From: DASRIA01 sp963768885
GTDB lineage: Bacteria; Actinomycetota; Thermoleophilia; Solirubrobacterales; JBBDJG01
Direction of reading: 5' to 3'
NCBI GenBank assembly: GCA_963768885.1
Contig: CAVYJN010000006.1
Span: forward strand, 682,001-746,000
DNA: 64,000 bases
Shown: positions 1-8,986 of the stretch, piece by piece
Layout of the letters: each line of letters opens with the position of its first letter
Position numbering within the stretch: the stretch's first letter is position 1
Program-made: the position numbers and the translations under genes
The notes under the pieces: model-generated
The model's input: the letters and a program-made list of their open reading frames with translations, nothing else
What the model was told of the DNA's origin: nothing
Database searches by the model: none

Positions 1-982
1 TGCCCACGTCGATGTAGCCGAAGTCGTCTCGCTTGAAGTCGCCGAGCAGCCGGTCGGCCTCCGCGCCGGTGAGCCCGAGGCCTTGCAGCACGCCGGTGGG
101 CAGAAGCCCGTTGGCGGTGAACAGCAGCAGCCCGCCCGGCACGAGCCCGCGCGCGAACAGCTCGAGGAAACCCTGCCACCGGTCGGCTGACAAATGGGTG
201 AAAAGCGATCCACACCAGGCGAGGTCGTAGGGCTCGCTGAAGGTCACCTCGGCCGGGTCCTCGTGAGAGTAGATGGGCTCCGCGCCGAACATGCGTGCGC
301 AGAAGTCGACGCCGTCGCGGTCGATGTCCGAGACCGCGAAGTGGGCGTCCGGATAGGCCACCTTGAGGAACCGCAGCTCGCGGCCGTGCCCGCAGGGAAG
401 GTCGAGAATCCGGGCGGGGGCCGGGCGGCCGAGCTTCTCGAGGATCTCTCGGATGCAGTCGAGCGCGGTCACGCCGGCATACGCGTAGGCGCCCCAGCTG
501 CCCGCGTACATCAGGTCGTTCGGCGAGATGTCGGTGATCACCTCGGCGGCGCCTCCCCCGAGCGCGGCCTCGATCAGGGCATGTGCCTTGAGGTCGGAGG
601 TCGTCAGCACGCCGACGACCCGCCCGTCCTCGAGGACGAGCCCGAGCCCGTAGGCGGAGCCGCCGAGCGCCTCGCCGGCCTCCGACAGGGAGGCGTCGGG
701 GGGGACGGACGGCAACCCGGTCGTCGCGACCTCGGATACCGGGGTCCGCTGGGTGTCCAGCCCCTGGGCGACGGCCCGCACGACGTCGTGCTCGGAGACC
801 ACTCCGGCGAGCCGCCCGTCGCCGTCGATGACCGGGACCGGCAGCCATCCCTTGGTGCACAGCAGGGACGCCGCGCCGGCGATGCTCGTCGCTGCCTCGA
901 GACTGGGGTAGCGGAGGCTCATCGCGTCCTTGACCAAGGCATCGGAAGCGCGGCCCGGCGCGCGGTCGTCCACGGGTGCCAT
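1..982 (-). CDS. CBS-domain / SAM-dependent methyltransferase fusion (partial)
   Basis: The frame starts with ATG at 982 and stays open to the left edge, so the C-terminus is missing (327 codons seen). Residues about 18-72 and 80-134 read as two CBS repeats (SEHDVVRA and LTTSDLKA mark their ends). A class I methyltransferase follows, with motif I DLPCGHGRE at 194-202 and the acidic SDIDRD at 218-223. CBS pairs usually bind adenosyl nucleotides, so regulation of the methyltransferase by nucleotide or SAM is possible. The methyl acceptor is unknown. A TAGCAT box 8 nt before the ATG overlaps the stop codon of the upstream glycosyltransferase gene. The domain reading is fairly secure; the function is not. 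Confidence 0.75.
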   Translation of the reverse strand, partial: MAPVDDRAPGRASDALVKDAMSLRYPSLEAATSIAGAASLLCTKGWLPVPVIDGDGRLAGVVSEHDVVRAVAQGLDTQRTPVSEVATTGLPSVPPDASLSEAGEALGGSAYGLGLVLEDGRVVGVLTTSDLKAHALIEAALGGGAAEVITDISPNDLMYAGSWGAYAYAGVTALDCIREILEKLGRPAPARILDLPCGHGRELRFLKVAYPDAHFAVSDIDRDGVDFCARMFGAEPIYSHEDPAEVTFSEPYDLAWCGSLFTHLSADRWQGFLELFARGLVPGGLLLFTANGLLPTGVLQGLGLTGAEADRLLGDFKRDDFGYIDVG

Positions 983-990
983 GACCCGGG

Positions 991-996
991 ATGCTA
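991..996 (-). promoter_or_regulatory. -10 box (TAGCAT) of the CBS-methyltransferase gene
   Basis: TAGCAT on the minus strand lies 8 nt before the ATG at 982, with no Shine-Dalgarno sequence in between. This spacing would start the transcript at or next to the start codon (leaderless). The box shares bases with the stop codon of the neighbouring gene. Confidence 0.4.
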
Positions 997-1809
997 CGCG
1001 GCCATGGCGAGGGCCCGCCGCAGGGCGGGGACGTACATCGTGATGTCGTCGTCGAACGCGCGGTCGAGGCGCGGCAGGAGCCGCTCGATCTGCTCCCATG
1101 GGCGCGTGTCGTCGCGAGGCGGCACCGCCGCCGCCCACAGCTCGTGCTTGCGGCGCATCTCGGAGAGCGATCTGGTCAGGTAGTGGTTGATGCGCAGGAG
1201 CCTCGACTTGTGCTCCTTCGTCCTATGCCCCTCCACGGGGTGCAGTTCCTCGTCGACCGCCGCTCCTTCCCGGAACTCGAAGTTGTGCGGCGTGTCGGCT
1301 CTCAGCACACGGGCCGGGTCGGCGATGGTGTTGATCATCAGCGTGACCGGCGCGCGCTCGTTCGCGCAGCGCGTGTAGCTCTCGATCACGAGGCCGGGAG
1401 GCCTCTCGAGGTGGCCGGAGGTGCCGAACGCGCGCCAGTTCACGGCCACTCCCGCGAACGGCTCGAAGCGCTCCAGCACCTCGGGTAACGGGCGGCCCGT
1501 GGGCGAGAACAGGAACTCGTCGACGTCGAGGAACGCGAGCCAGCGTGAGTCCTCGCGGCGGCGCTCGACGCAGTCGTCGATCGCCGCTTTCTGGGACCGT
1601 GGGAACGGATGGGGCCAGTCGATCACCTCGACCAGTCCCTCACGCAAGTACGGCTCGAGGACCTCGCGATAGTTGTCCGAACTGTTGTTGTTGTAGAGCG
1701 AGAAGCGCTCGAATCCGACCAGGCGGTGAAACTCGAGCCACTCGGGCAGGTAGGAGGCGTCGTCACGAAACAGAGCGGCGCCGCTCAGGTAGTGCGCGGT
1801 CGAAGCCAT
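994..1809 (-). CDS. Glycosyltransferase family 92-like protein
   Basis: A 271-residue protein. It carries the hallmarks of the GT92/DUF23 group: an early LFRDDASYLPEWLEFH stretch, FSLYNNNSSDN, and the metal-binding DxD-type motif FLDVDEF near residue 92. The C-terminal part has KSRLLRINHYLTRS, typical of the family. No signal peptide or membrane helix is seen, so it probably acts on the cytosolic side on a surface polysaccharide or glycolipid; the acceptor is unknown. It sits directly upstream of the CBS-methyltransferase. The start at 1809 is supported by a TAGCAT box 8 nt upstream, the same arrangement as the next gene. Confidence 0.8.
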   Translation of the reverse strand: MASTAHYLSGAALFRDDASYLPEWLEFHRLVGFERFSLYNNNSSDNYREVLEPYLREGLVEVIDWPHPFPRSQKAAIDDCVERRREDSRWLAFLDVDEFLFSPTGRPLPEVLERFEPFAGVAVNWRAFGTSGHLERPPGLVIESYTRCANERAPVTLMINTIADPARVLRADTPHNFEFREGAAVDEELHPVEGHRTKEHKSRLLRINHYLTRSLSEMRRKHELWAAAVPPRDDTRPWEQIERLLPRLDRAFDDDITMYVPALRRALAMAA

Positions 1810-1817
1810 GGACCGTG

Positions 1818-1823
1818 ATGCTA
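1818..1823 (-). promoter_or_regulatory. -10 box (TAGCAT) of the GT92-like gene
   Basis: TAGCAT on the minus strand lies 8 nt before the ATG at 1809. Hexamer and spacing are identical to those of the following gene, which suggests two separate leaderless promoters. Confidence 0.4.
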
Positions 1824-1900
1824 CGCGCAGGGAGGCCTGAATCGTTTCGTTGCGCGGCCCGGCGATCGTGACTACGATCGTTCTCGGAGGATCAGGGGGG

Positions 1901-2987
1901 ATGCGTCGGAAACTATCTGTGCTCGTGGCAGCCGCGGCTGCGGTCGTCGTGCTGGCGCTGCCCGCGCAGTCCCATGCGGGCCGGCTGATCGCGACCGGCC
2001 ACGACGCGGACAGTCACTGCTCGGGCGTGGACGGCGCCGGTCAGTGCCACTTCGTCGCGGTGGCGGTCAACTACGTGCGCGGAGGGGCGCCCGTCCCGGG
2101 TCGGCAGCTGCTCCTGATCGACTGCTCGGCGGGTGGGAACGTCGCCAAGGCGCTGGCGAACGCCGGTGTGGGAGGAGCGAATCAGGTCGTGTGCCCGACG
2201 GCGAACCTCGCGGCGTTCAACGGCCTGCGCCTCACGACCGCCGACCTTCAGCGCGATCGTCGTCGGATCGTCGATCGACGCGCTGAGCCTGGCCGACACA
2301 GCCGCGATCAACGCCCGCAGGGCGGACATCGCATCGTTCTTCAACCAGGGCGGGGGCGTGCTGGCGTTCGCCGGCGACACCAACGGCGACGACCCGGCTG
2401 ACCCCTACTACCAGTTCATCCCGATCGGGGTCGGAGGCAAGCAGGTCGCCTCGCCGTTCCGGCTCACCCCCCAGGGACAGGCGCTCGGGTTCCAGGACTC
2501 CGTCAACGGGATCGGCACGAGCGACGACATCAACTGCTGCCCCACGCACAACTCTTTCCAGGAGCCGGCGCCCGGCAGCGCGCTCCAGGTGGCCGAGCGC
2601 GATTCCAGCGTGCCGCCGGCGCCGGAGACGCTGTTCGCGGACGGGACGATCAGCGGCGGCAAGATCGTCAAGCCGAAGGTCATCGGGCTGCCTTCGAACA
2701 AGAAATGCGTCAGCCGCCGCAAGTTCAGGATCCGGATCCGTCAGCCCGGCGGCATCCAGATCCAGACGGCACTCGTGTTCGTGAACGGCAAGAAGGTGCG
2801 CGTGCTCACGCGCAAGGTGTTCCAGCAGAAGCGCAAGGTCGCGAACGTCAACCTGCGCGGGCTGCCGCGCGGGAAGTTCAAGGTCCGGATCGTCGTCCTC
2901 ACGAGCGAGGGCAAGACGCTGCGCGGCACCCGCACCTACCGCACCTGCACGAAGAAGCGCAAGTCCAAGCGCCCCCCGAAGCTGTAG
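1901..2987 (+). CDS. Secreted protein of unknown function (frameshifted)
   Basis: The ATG at 1901 follows a GGAGG at 1886-1890 and encodes a signal peptide (MRRKLSVLVAAAAAVVVLALP, cleavage near AQSHA). The frame is lost near 2247 and continues one frame over (SAIVVGSSIDALSLAD) to the stop at 2987, consistent with one extra base. The whole would be about 361 residues. The middle has cysteines (DDINCCPTHN). The C-terminal 90 residues are very basic and end in RTCTKKRKSKRPPKL, perhaps a beta-sandwich with a cell-surface binding tail. I recognise no family. Export is well supported; function is unknown. Confidence 0.65.
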
Positions 2988-3000
2988 GGACTCTGGGCAA

Positions 3001-3036
3001 CCGAGATTTCCGGCTAAGGAAACTCGATTTATTCGT
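3001..3036. repeat. CCTTAGCCGG hairpin element, copy 1
   Basis: Minus-strand reading: GAATAAATCGAG, then TTTCC, loop TTAGCC, GGAAA, TCTCGG. The arms pair except for one bulged A. It begins at the TAA stop of the ferredoxin-like gene and lies between two convergent genes, so it could act as a terminator. It shares loop and flank with copy 2 at 35548-35584; where the stems differ (TTTCC/GGAAA against TCTCC/GGAGA) they co-vary and keep pairing. Confidence 0.6.
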
Positions 3037-3265
3037 AGAGCTTGATTACGCGCACGCTGCCCTGCGGCGCGGCTTCGACGCACAGGTAGCAGAGCACGCA
3101 CTCGTCGAGGTTCTCGTCGACGATCCGCAGCGTGCCGTCGTCGTTCTGGGCAAAGATGTCGACCGGGCAGACCTCGGTCAGCTTGCGCGCCGTGTCGGAG
3201 TCGCGGGCGACCTGCTCGTCGACCTCGACGTCGATGAAGATCGACCGCTGCGCCGTCGCGCTCAC
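3029..3265 (-). CDS. FixX-like [4Fe-4S] ferredoxin, 78 aa
   Basis: A small protein starting with GTG at 3265 that overlaps the stop of the upstream gene (GTGA). It has the four cysteines of FixX-type ferredoxins in the usual order: CPVDIF at 33, then CVLCYLC with Cys56, Cys59 and Cys62, each part of a single [4Fe-4S] site. FixX proteins normally pass electrons from ETF:quinone oxidoreductase. Here the gene closes an operon with malyl-CoA lyase and a CoA ligase, so it may accept electrons from an acyl-CoA dehydrogenase or ETF; that role is inferred. The frame is too short for many gene finders but the cysteine pattern is clear. Confidence 0.75.
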   Translation of the reverse strand: MSATAQRSIFIDVEVDEQVARDSDTARKLTEVCPVDIFAQNDDGTLRIVDENLDECVLCYLCVEAAPQGSVRVIKLYE

Positions 3266-4187
3266 GAGGTCACCTTCTCGCCGAGCCGTTCCTTCACCAG
3301 GCCGGGGATCTCGGCGATCTCCTCGGCGACGGCGATCCCGGCCTCGCGCAGGCGCTGGATCTTCTCGCCGGCGGTGTCGGCCTTGCCCTCGACGATCGTG
3401 CCGGCGTGGCCGAAGCTCATGCCCGGCATCTCGTCCATGAACTTGCCCGCCATGAACGCGACGATCGGCAGGCGGCTGTTGTTCTCGGTCACGTAGGCCG
3501 CCAGCTCGGCTTCCATGCGCCCGCCCGGCTCCGTGTAGATCACGATCGCCTGCGTCTGCTCGTCGGCCTCGAACAGCGGCATCAGCTCCGTGTAGGTGGA
3601 GCCGATGATCGCGTCGCCGCCGATCGACACCGCGGTCGACTGCCCCAGGCCGGTGGCGGTGAGAGTGCTCGAGATCTCGGTGGTCATCCCGCCGCTGCGC
3701 GACATGACGCCGACCGCGCCGGGCGTGTAGGCCTTGGCCGCGTCCTTCGCGGGGCCGCCGATGCCGCCCATCTTGATCACGTCGGGCACGATCACGCCCA
3801 GGCAGTTGGGGCCGATGATGCGGGCGTCCTTCTGCGAGGCGAGCTCGACCATCTGTGCGACGTCCCGGCGCGGGATGCGCTCGGTCACGATCACGATCAG
3901 CTCGATGCCGTGCTCGAGCGCCTCGAACACCGCGTCCTTGGTGAACGCAGGGGGAACGGTCACGACCGAGCCCTGGATCGGGCCGCCGTGGTTCTCGACC
4001 GCCTGCTCGACCGTGTCGAAGACGGGCACGCCGTGCACGTCGCGGCCCTTGCGCCCGGGCGTCACGCCGCCCACGACCTTGGCGCCCACGCCGTAGTCGA
4101 GGCACTCGCGCGTGAGGTTGACGGCCTCGCGCCCGGTGATGCCCTGCACGATGAAGGTCGTGTCGCTCGTCGATGCAGGATGCTCAT
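3262..4187 (-). CDS. Malate/succinate-CoA ligase alpha subunit (frameshifted at start)
   Basis: The alpha subunit of an ADP-forming acid-CoA ligase. It has the CoA-binding N-terminal part (QGITGREA) and the active-site histidine that is phosphorylated in this family (SFGHAGTI). The expected MSIL start at 4187 overlaps the stop of the beta subunit (ATGA). One base is missing near 4176: restoring a G gives MSILASTSDTTF and joins the frame. The spanned length (926 bp) is one short of a multiple of three. Sequence alone does not separate succinate- from malate-CoA ligase. The adjacent malyl-CoA lyase favours malate-CoA ligase (MtkB), as in serine-cycle operons. Confidence 0.8.
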
Positions 4188-5389
4188 GCGGGGATCTTCT
4201 CCACGGCGCGCCGCGCCGCCTCGTGCATCGACACGGAGCGGTCGCAGTACTCGACGCCGTACTTCGCGAGGATCTTGAAGCCCTCGTCCTCCCACGCGCC
4301 GGGGATGCGGAAGATCGCGATCTTCTCGGCGGGGTCGAAGCCGAGCTCCAGGCACGCCTTCACGACGCCGCGCGCGACGATGTCGACGCGGGTGTTGGAG
4401 ACGATCGACATCATCACGGCGATCTTGTCGACGCCGGGCTTGGACAGCACGAGCTTGGCGAGCCCGGCGGCCTTCGCGACCGACGGGTTGCCGCCGATCT
4501 CGCAGTAGTTCGCGGGCTTGCCGCCGTACTTGCGCACCGCGTCGAACAGCGTGAGGCGAGCCGCCGCCCGCGCCGATCACGAGGCCGAGGTTGCCGTCGA
4601 ACTCGGTCACGTTCCCGGCGACGCCGCGGTGGTCCATCGCGTCGACCTCCTCGCCCGCGATCTCGAACGGGGTGGCCTCGCGCGCCTCGCGCGTCTCCTC
4701 GTCGCCGACGCCGAGCTCCTTCAGCAAGGCCTTCTGGCGCGGGCGCGCCTCGTTCTCCATCTCCATGTGGGCGTCGAGTGCGACGAAGCTGCCGTCCTCG
4801 AGCTCGCCCAGCGGGTTGATCTCGGCGAGCGTCATGTCGTACTCGCTGAACAGCCGCGCGAGACGCGCCAGGATCGGGGTGCGCGCGCTGAAGCTGGCGG
4901 CCCGTCACGCCGGTCTGCGCGACCACCTCCTTGGCGCGGAAGTCCGGCGCTTCGACGAGGTTCGAGAGGTGGGCGCGCCCGACGTGGTCGGGATGCTGCT
5001 CGTTGACCTCCTCGATGTCGATGCCGCCCATGTCGCTGAACAGCATCACCGGCTTCTTGCGGATGCCGTCCCACACGACGCCGGCGTAGTACTCCTGCTT
5101 GAGCTGCGCCTTGGGATCGACCAGCACGCCACGCGGCATGTGACCGTTGATCTCGAGCTTCAGGATGTCCTCGGCGTGCGCGGCGGCCTCGTCGGGCGTG
5201 TCGGCGAACTTGACGCCGCCCGGCCTTCATGCGCCCGCCGGTCAGCACCTGCGACTTGATCACGGTCGGCCCGCCGATGTCGGCGGCGATCTCGCGCGCC
5301 TCGTCGCCGGACTTGGCGAAGCCGTACTTGGTGACCGGGATGCCGGCGCGCTTGACGATCTCGCGCGCCTCGTATTCGAAAAATCTCAT
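4184..5389 (-). CDS. Malate/succinate-CoA ligase beta subunit (three frameshifts)
   Basis: The ATP-grasp beta subunit, about 400 residues once joined. Pieces in order: MRFFEYEAREIVKRAG; GVLVDPKAQLKQEYYAG; MTLAEINPLGELEDG; YCEIGGNPSVAKAAG. The frame changes near 5219, 4902 and 4557, each fitting one extra base in a short G or C run; three insertions leave the total divisible by three. The ATG at 5389 overlaps the stop of malyl-CoA lyase (ATGA) and the stop overlaps the alpha-subunit start, so the three genes are translationally coupled. Role: ATP-dependent formation of malyl-CoA or succinyl-CoA. The neighbouring lyase favours malate (MtkA). The indels look like sequence errors because the protein is complete across them. 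Confidence 0.8.
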
Positions 5390-6438
5390 GACAGCTCGTA
5401 GGCCTTCGCGAGCTCGGGGTCCTTCTTCGCGAGCATCTCCGCGAGGGTCACCATCACCTTGCACTGCTTCCAGGTCGCGTCGTCCTGCATCTTGCCGTCG
5501 ATCATGTGGACGCCGCGCCCGTCGGGGATCGCCTCGAGCACCTTCTTCGCGAACTTGACCTCGTCCGGCGGCGGGCTGAAGACCTTCTTCGCGATCTCGA
5601 TCTGCACCGGGTGCAGCGACCACGCGCCGACGCACCCGAGCAGGAAGGCGGCGCGGAACTGCGTCTCGCAGCCCTCGACGTCCTTGATGTCGCCGTAGGG
5701 GCCGTAGAAGGGCAGGATCCCGGTCGAGGTGCAGGCGTCGACCATGCGCGCGATCGAGTAGTGCCACGGGTCCTGCTGGGCGGTCGCGCGCGGCGCGTCG
5801 GGGTTGTCCGGGTCGGGGTCCTCGATCACGCGGTAGCCGGGGTGGCCGCCGCCGACGCGCGTGGTCTTCATGCGCCGCGAGGCGGCGAGGTCGGCCGGGC
5901 CGAAGCTCATGCCCTGCATCCGCGGGCTCGCGCACGCGATCTCCTCGAGGTTGACGACGCCCTGCGCCGTCTCCAGGATCGCGTGGACCAGCAGCGGCTT
6001 CTTCAGGCCGGCCTTCGCTTCGAGCTGTGCGAGCAGGCGGTCCACGTAGTGGATGTCCCAGGGCCCCTCGACCTTCGGGACCATGATCACGTCGAGCTTG
6101 TCGCCGATCTCGGTGACGAGCTGGGTGAGGTCGTCGAGCACCCACGGGCTGTCGAGGCTGTTGACCCGCGTCCAGAGCTGGGTGTCGCCGAAGTCGACCT
6201 CCCTGCCCACCCGGATCAGGCCCTCGCGGGCGGCGATCTTGCGGTCGACCGGGACCGCGTCCTCGAGGTTCCCGAGCAGGATGTCGGCCTGCTTTGCCAT
6301 GTCGGGGACCTTCGCGGCCATCTTCTCGTTGGAGGCGTCGAAGAAATGGATCATCCGCGACGGCCGGAACGGGATCTCGACGATCGGGTCCGGCGCGCCC
6401 ACGGCCAGGGGCTGGAAGAAGTCCCGAGGGTTGCGCAT
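5386..6438 (-). CDS. mclA: L-malyl-CoA / beta-methylmalyl-CoA lyase (HpcH/HpaI family)
   Basis: A 350-residue lyase of the CitE/HpcH fold. It cleaves malyl-CoA to acetyl-CoA and glyoxylate, and in the ethylmalonyl-CoA pathway beta-methylmalyl-CoA to propionyl-CoA and glyoxylate. Visible motifs: GNLEDAVPVD near residue 56, IMVPKVEGPWD, and MSFGPADLAAS, the metal and CoA region. The sequence resembles bacterial Mcl enzymes more than citrate lyase beta. It is the first gene of an operon with the CoA ligase and ferredoxin genes. A TATATT box 8 nt before the ATG at 6438 suggests a leaderless transcript. Family assignment is strong; the preferred substrate is inferred from the other pathway genes here. 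Confidence 0.88.
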   Translation of the reverse strand: MRNPRDFFQPLAVGAPDPIVEIPFRPSRMIHFFDASNEKMAAKVPDMAKQADILLGNLEDAVPVDRKIAAREGLIRVGREVDFGDTQLWTRVNSLDSPWVLDDLTQLVTEIGDKLDVIMVPKVEGPWDIHYVDRLLAQLEAKAGLKKPLLVHAILETAQGVVNLEEIACASPRMQGMSFGPADLAASRRMKTTRVGGGHPGYRVIEDPDPDNPDAPRATAQQDPWHYSIARMVDACTSTGILPFYGPYGDIKDVEGCETQFRAAFLLGCVGAWSLHPVQIEIAKKVFSPPPDEVKFAKKVLEAIPDGRGVHMIDGKMQDDATWKQCKVMVTLAEMLAKKDPELAKAYELS

Positions 6439-6446
6439 GGCCGGCC

Positions 6447-6452
6447 AATATA
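6447..6452 (-). promoter_or_regulatory. -10 box (TATATT) of the malyl-CoA lyase operon
   Basis: TATATT on the minus strand lies 8 nt before the ATG at 6438 in otherwise GC-rich sequence. It fits the TANNNT-plus-6-to-10-nt pattern seen at many starts in this window. Confidence 0.45.
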
Positions 6453-6489
6453 TCCTTCTCGGACGGAAACCGATTAGGGAGTCAACGAG

Positions 6490-7698
6490 ATGGCCGCAGC
6501 CCCAGAGCTTCTGGACAGGACCGACGAGCAGCGCGCGATCACCGAGATGGTGCGCCAGTTCGCCGACGAGCAGATCATCCCGCAGGCCGAGCACTTCGAC
6601 CACGAGGACGAGTTCCCGGCGCCGATCGTCGAGCAGATGAAGGAGCTCGGGCTGTTCGGGGTCACGATCCCCGAGGAGTACGGCGGGATGGGCCTCGACC
6701 TCACGACCTACGCGATGATCGTGGAGGAGCTCTCGCGCGGGTGGATCTCGATCTCCGGCGTGGTCAACACCCACTTCATCGGCTCATACCTGCTGATGAA
6801 GTTCGGGACCGACGAGCAGAAGGAGTACTTCCTGCCGAAGATGGCGACCGGGGAGCTGCGGGCCGCGTTCTCGCTGTCGGAGCCCGAGGTCGGCTCCGAC
6901 GTGCAGGGCATCAAGTCGACCGCCGCGAAGGACGGCGACGCCTGGGTCCTGAACGGCCAGAAGATGTGGGTCACCAACGGCCTGCTGTCCGGGGTCGTGT
7001 TCGTGCTGATGAAGACCGACACGAAGGCGGACCCGCCCTACAAGGGCATGACCTGCTTCATCACCGAGAAGGAGCCGGGCGCATCCGAGAACAGCGGCGA
7101 CTACGCCGGCCTCGTGATCCCGCCCAAGATCAAGAAGATGGGCTACAAGGGCGTCGAGTCCACGGAGCTCGTCTACGACGGCTACCGGTGCTCACCGGAC
7201 CGCATCCTGGGCGGCGAGGAGGGTGGCCTCGGCCAGGGCTTCCGCCAGATGATGGACGCGCTCGAGGTGGGCCGCGTGAACGTCGCCGCGCGCGGCGTGG
7301 GCATCGCCCAGCGCGCGCTCGAGCTGGCCCTGCGCTACTCGCAGGAGCGCAAGACGTTCGGCAGGCCGATCGCCCAGCATCAGGCGATCCAGTTCAAGCT
7401 CGCCGACATGGCGACGAAGGTCGAGGCCGCGCGGCTGTTGACCTTCAAGGCCGCCCGCATGAAGGACGCCGGGCAGCGCTCCGACGTCGAGGCCGGGATG
7501 GCGAAGCTGTTCGCCTCGGAGACCGGCAAGGAGGTCGTCGAGGAGTCGTTCCGCATCCACGGCGGCTACGGCTACTCGAAGGAGTACGAGATCGAGCGCC
7601 TCTACCGGGACGCGCCGCTGCTGCTGATCGGCGAGGGCACCTCCGAGATCCAGCGCATGGTGATCGGGAAGAAGCTGCTGGAGCGCCACAAGATCTAG
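6490..7698 (+). CDS. Acyl-CoA dehydrogenase (candidate methylsuccinyl-CoA dehydrogenase)
   Basis: A complete 402-residue FAD-dependent acyl-CoA dehydrogenase. It shows the FAD/substrate motif FSLSEPEVGSD, the FAD-binding RIHGGYGY near residue 360, and the catalytic glutamate in GEGTSEIQ (Glu382). Electrons would pass to ETF. Known methylsuccinyl-CoA dehydrogenases are longer (about 550 residues), so assigning that step rests on position: it faces malyl-CoA lyase across a 51-bp gap and a MaoC hydratase follows 1.7 kb downstream. It could instead act on a short straight or branched acyl-CoA. The start at 6490 keeps the expected N-terminus. Confidence 0.85.
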   Translation: MAAAPELLDRTDEQRAITEMVRQFADEQIIPQAEHFDHEDEFPAPIVEQMKELGLFGVTIPEEYGGMGLDLTTYAMIVEELSRGWISISGVVNTHFIGSYLLMKFGTDEQKEYFLPKMATGELRAAFSLSEPEVGSDVQGIKSTAAKDGDAWVLNGQKMWVTNGLLSGVVFVLMKTDTKADPPYKGMTCFITEKEPGASENSGDYAGLVIPPKIKKMGYKGVESTELVYDGYRCSPDRILGGEEGGLGQGFRQMMDALEVGRVNVAARGVGIAQRALELALRYSQERKTFGRPIAQHQAIQFKLADMATKVEAARLLTFKAARMKDAGQRSDVEAGMAKLFASETGKEVVEESFRIHGGYGYSKEYEIERLYRDAPLLLIGEGTSEIQRMVIGKKLLERHKI

Positions 7699-7708
7699 CG
7701 CGCCCGGC

Positions 7709-8425
7709 CTAGAACTCGTATCCGTATTCGTCGATGATCGATCGCGACTTCTCGGACACGAGCTCGCGCAATTCGTCGTCGTAGTAATCGCGGTAGGGGT
7801 TGCGACGACTCTGGTGACGCGCGGGGGCGCTGCGTATCGCCTCGATGAACTCCGGCACCTCGGGTATCTCGTGTCGCTCGAGAAAGCCGAGCATGTCGTC
7901 GCGCAGTGACTCGTAGCGACCGACGTCGACGTGGCCGGGGTGGGGCGAGAACAGCTTGCGAACCGGGGACTCGGCGGGTGTGTCGGCCGGCATGCGGCCG
8001 GTCGTCAGCCGGAAGGTCGCCGTCAGGTAGTCCACGTCCCACTCGCCCATCGCGATGCCCCACGCGCGCTGGTTGCCGGGGGGAGTGCACATCGCCGTGA
8101 CCGTCTGGCGGAAGTCGTTGCGGCCGTGGTCGAACAGCGCCCCCCAGTAGCTGTTTGGGCTCGGCGGCGGCTCACGCCCCTTCTCGGGGGCCCAGTACTG
8201 CGTGGTGAACTCGTAGAACGACACGTACCAGTCCCACGGGTTCCGGATGAAGGTGATCATCGGGAGATCCATGAACTCCTCCGGGACATCCGCGTGGAAC
8301 GCGTGCGTCTCGTCGGGCTCGTGCAGGATCCAGTCCGGCGGCAGGTGGGCGCGGCACGCCCTGCGCAGGAACACGCCGCCGGTGCGCGGGAAGTGCAGCA
8401 GCACGAAGTGCTTGGTTATCAGCAC
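7709..8425 (-). CDS. Sulfotransferase-fold protein
   Basis: A 238-residue protein with the two PAPS-binding signatures of sulfotransferases: a 5'-phosphosulfate loop variant FPRTGG at residues 13-18, and the 3'-phosphate motif FIRNPWDWYVS near residue 60 with the conserved Arg and Ser. It has no signal peptide or membrane segment. The substrate could be a carbohydrate or lipid; the context (acyl-CoA genes) gives no lead. Ends within 11 bp of the convergent acyl-CoA dehydrogenase gene. Confidence 0.7.
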   Translation of the reverse strand: MLITKHFVLLHFPRTGGVFLRRACRAHLPPDWILHEPDETHAFHADVPEEFMDLPMITFIRNPWDWYVSFYEFTTQYWAPEKGREPPPSPNSYWGALFDHGRNDFRQTVTAMCTPPGNQRAWGIAMGEWDVDYLTATFRLTTGRMPADTPAESPVRKLFSPHPGHVDVGRYESLRDDMLGFLERHEIPEVPEFIEAIRSAPARHQSRRNPYRDYYDDELRELVSEKSRSIIDEYGYEF

Positions 8426-8450
8426 GTGGCCGAGCGCCCGACGGCGGCTG

Positions 8451-8936
8451 TCACGTGGTCGGAGCTTGGATCTGCTGCAGCAGCGCGACCATGTCCCAGA
8501 AGTGGGACTCCTGGGTCACCTTCTCGTCCGAGATGAAGCTGACCGAAACGCCGCCGAACTGGACGTCGCGGTTCGTCGCCGGCATCCCGAGGAAGTCGGA
8601 GTCGTGCTTGCCGTAGGCGAGCCAGCGCGTGAAGCATTTCTCCTTGCTGCTGAGCTGCTCCTGGATCTGGATCTGGATCCCTGAGAGACCCTGGGTGTAG
8701 AGGAGGGCCGAGCCCAGCTGGACGACCTCTCCGGCGTCGTTACCCGAAAGCACCGACTTCAGCTGCTCCGAGACGCGGCCCTCGCGCTCCGCTGCCTCGG
8801 CCTCGCGCTTTTCCCGCCGCTGCTCCTTCTCCTGGCGCTGCGCGAACGTCTGGCGCGGCTTGATCTTCTCGCTCAGGTCCGCCTTCACGGCCTCCCGCTG
8901 CGCGCGCTTCTCCCGTCTTTTCTCCTTGTCGAACAA
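8451..8936 (-). CDS. Basic coiled-coil plus SnoaL-like domain protein
   Basis: About 161 residues. The first 60 are a charged Lys/Arg/Glu-rich stretch (DKEKRREKRAQREAVKAD) that should form a coiled coil. The last 100 resemble a SnoaL/NTF2-like domain (FGGVSVSFISDEKVTQES, FWDMVALLQQI). A TTG start at 8936 is chosen because TATCCT lies 9 nt upstream and leaves room for the divergent gene. An ATG at 8993 in the same frame is an alternative but would overlap that gene's start. NTF2-like folds are enzymes or binding modules; no catalytic pair can be assigned. Confidence 0.6.
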   Translation of the reverse strand: MFDKEKRREKRAQREAVKADLSEKIKPRQTFAQRQEKEQRREKREAEAAEREGRVSEQLKSVLSGNDAGEVVQLGSALLYTQGLSGIQIQIQEQLSSKEKCFTRWLAYGKHDSDFLGMPATNRDVQFGGVSVSFISDEKVTQESHFWDMVALLQQIQAPTT

Positions 8937-8986
8937 GCCGAGCGCAGGATACCGCGCGTCACGTCCCCGATACGCTTCCTGGCCCG

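Noticed and set aside
2705..3496. Plus-strand frame across the ferredoxin and ligase genes
   Set aside because: It overlaps two recognisable genes on both sides and has no coherent domain.
4184..5389. Programmed frameshifting in the CoA ligase beta subunit
   Set aside because: Three separate shifts without slippery heptamers, and similar shifts in many unrelated genes, fit sequencing error better.
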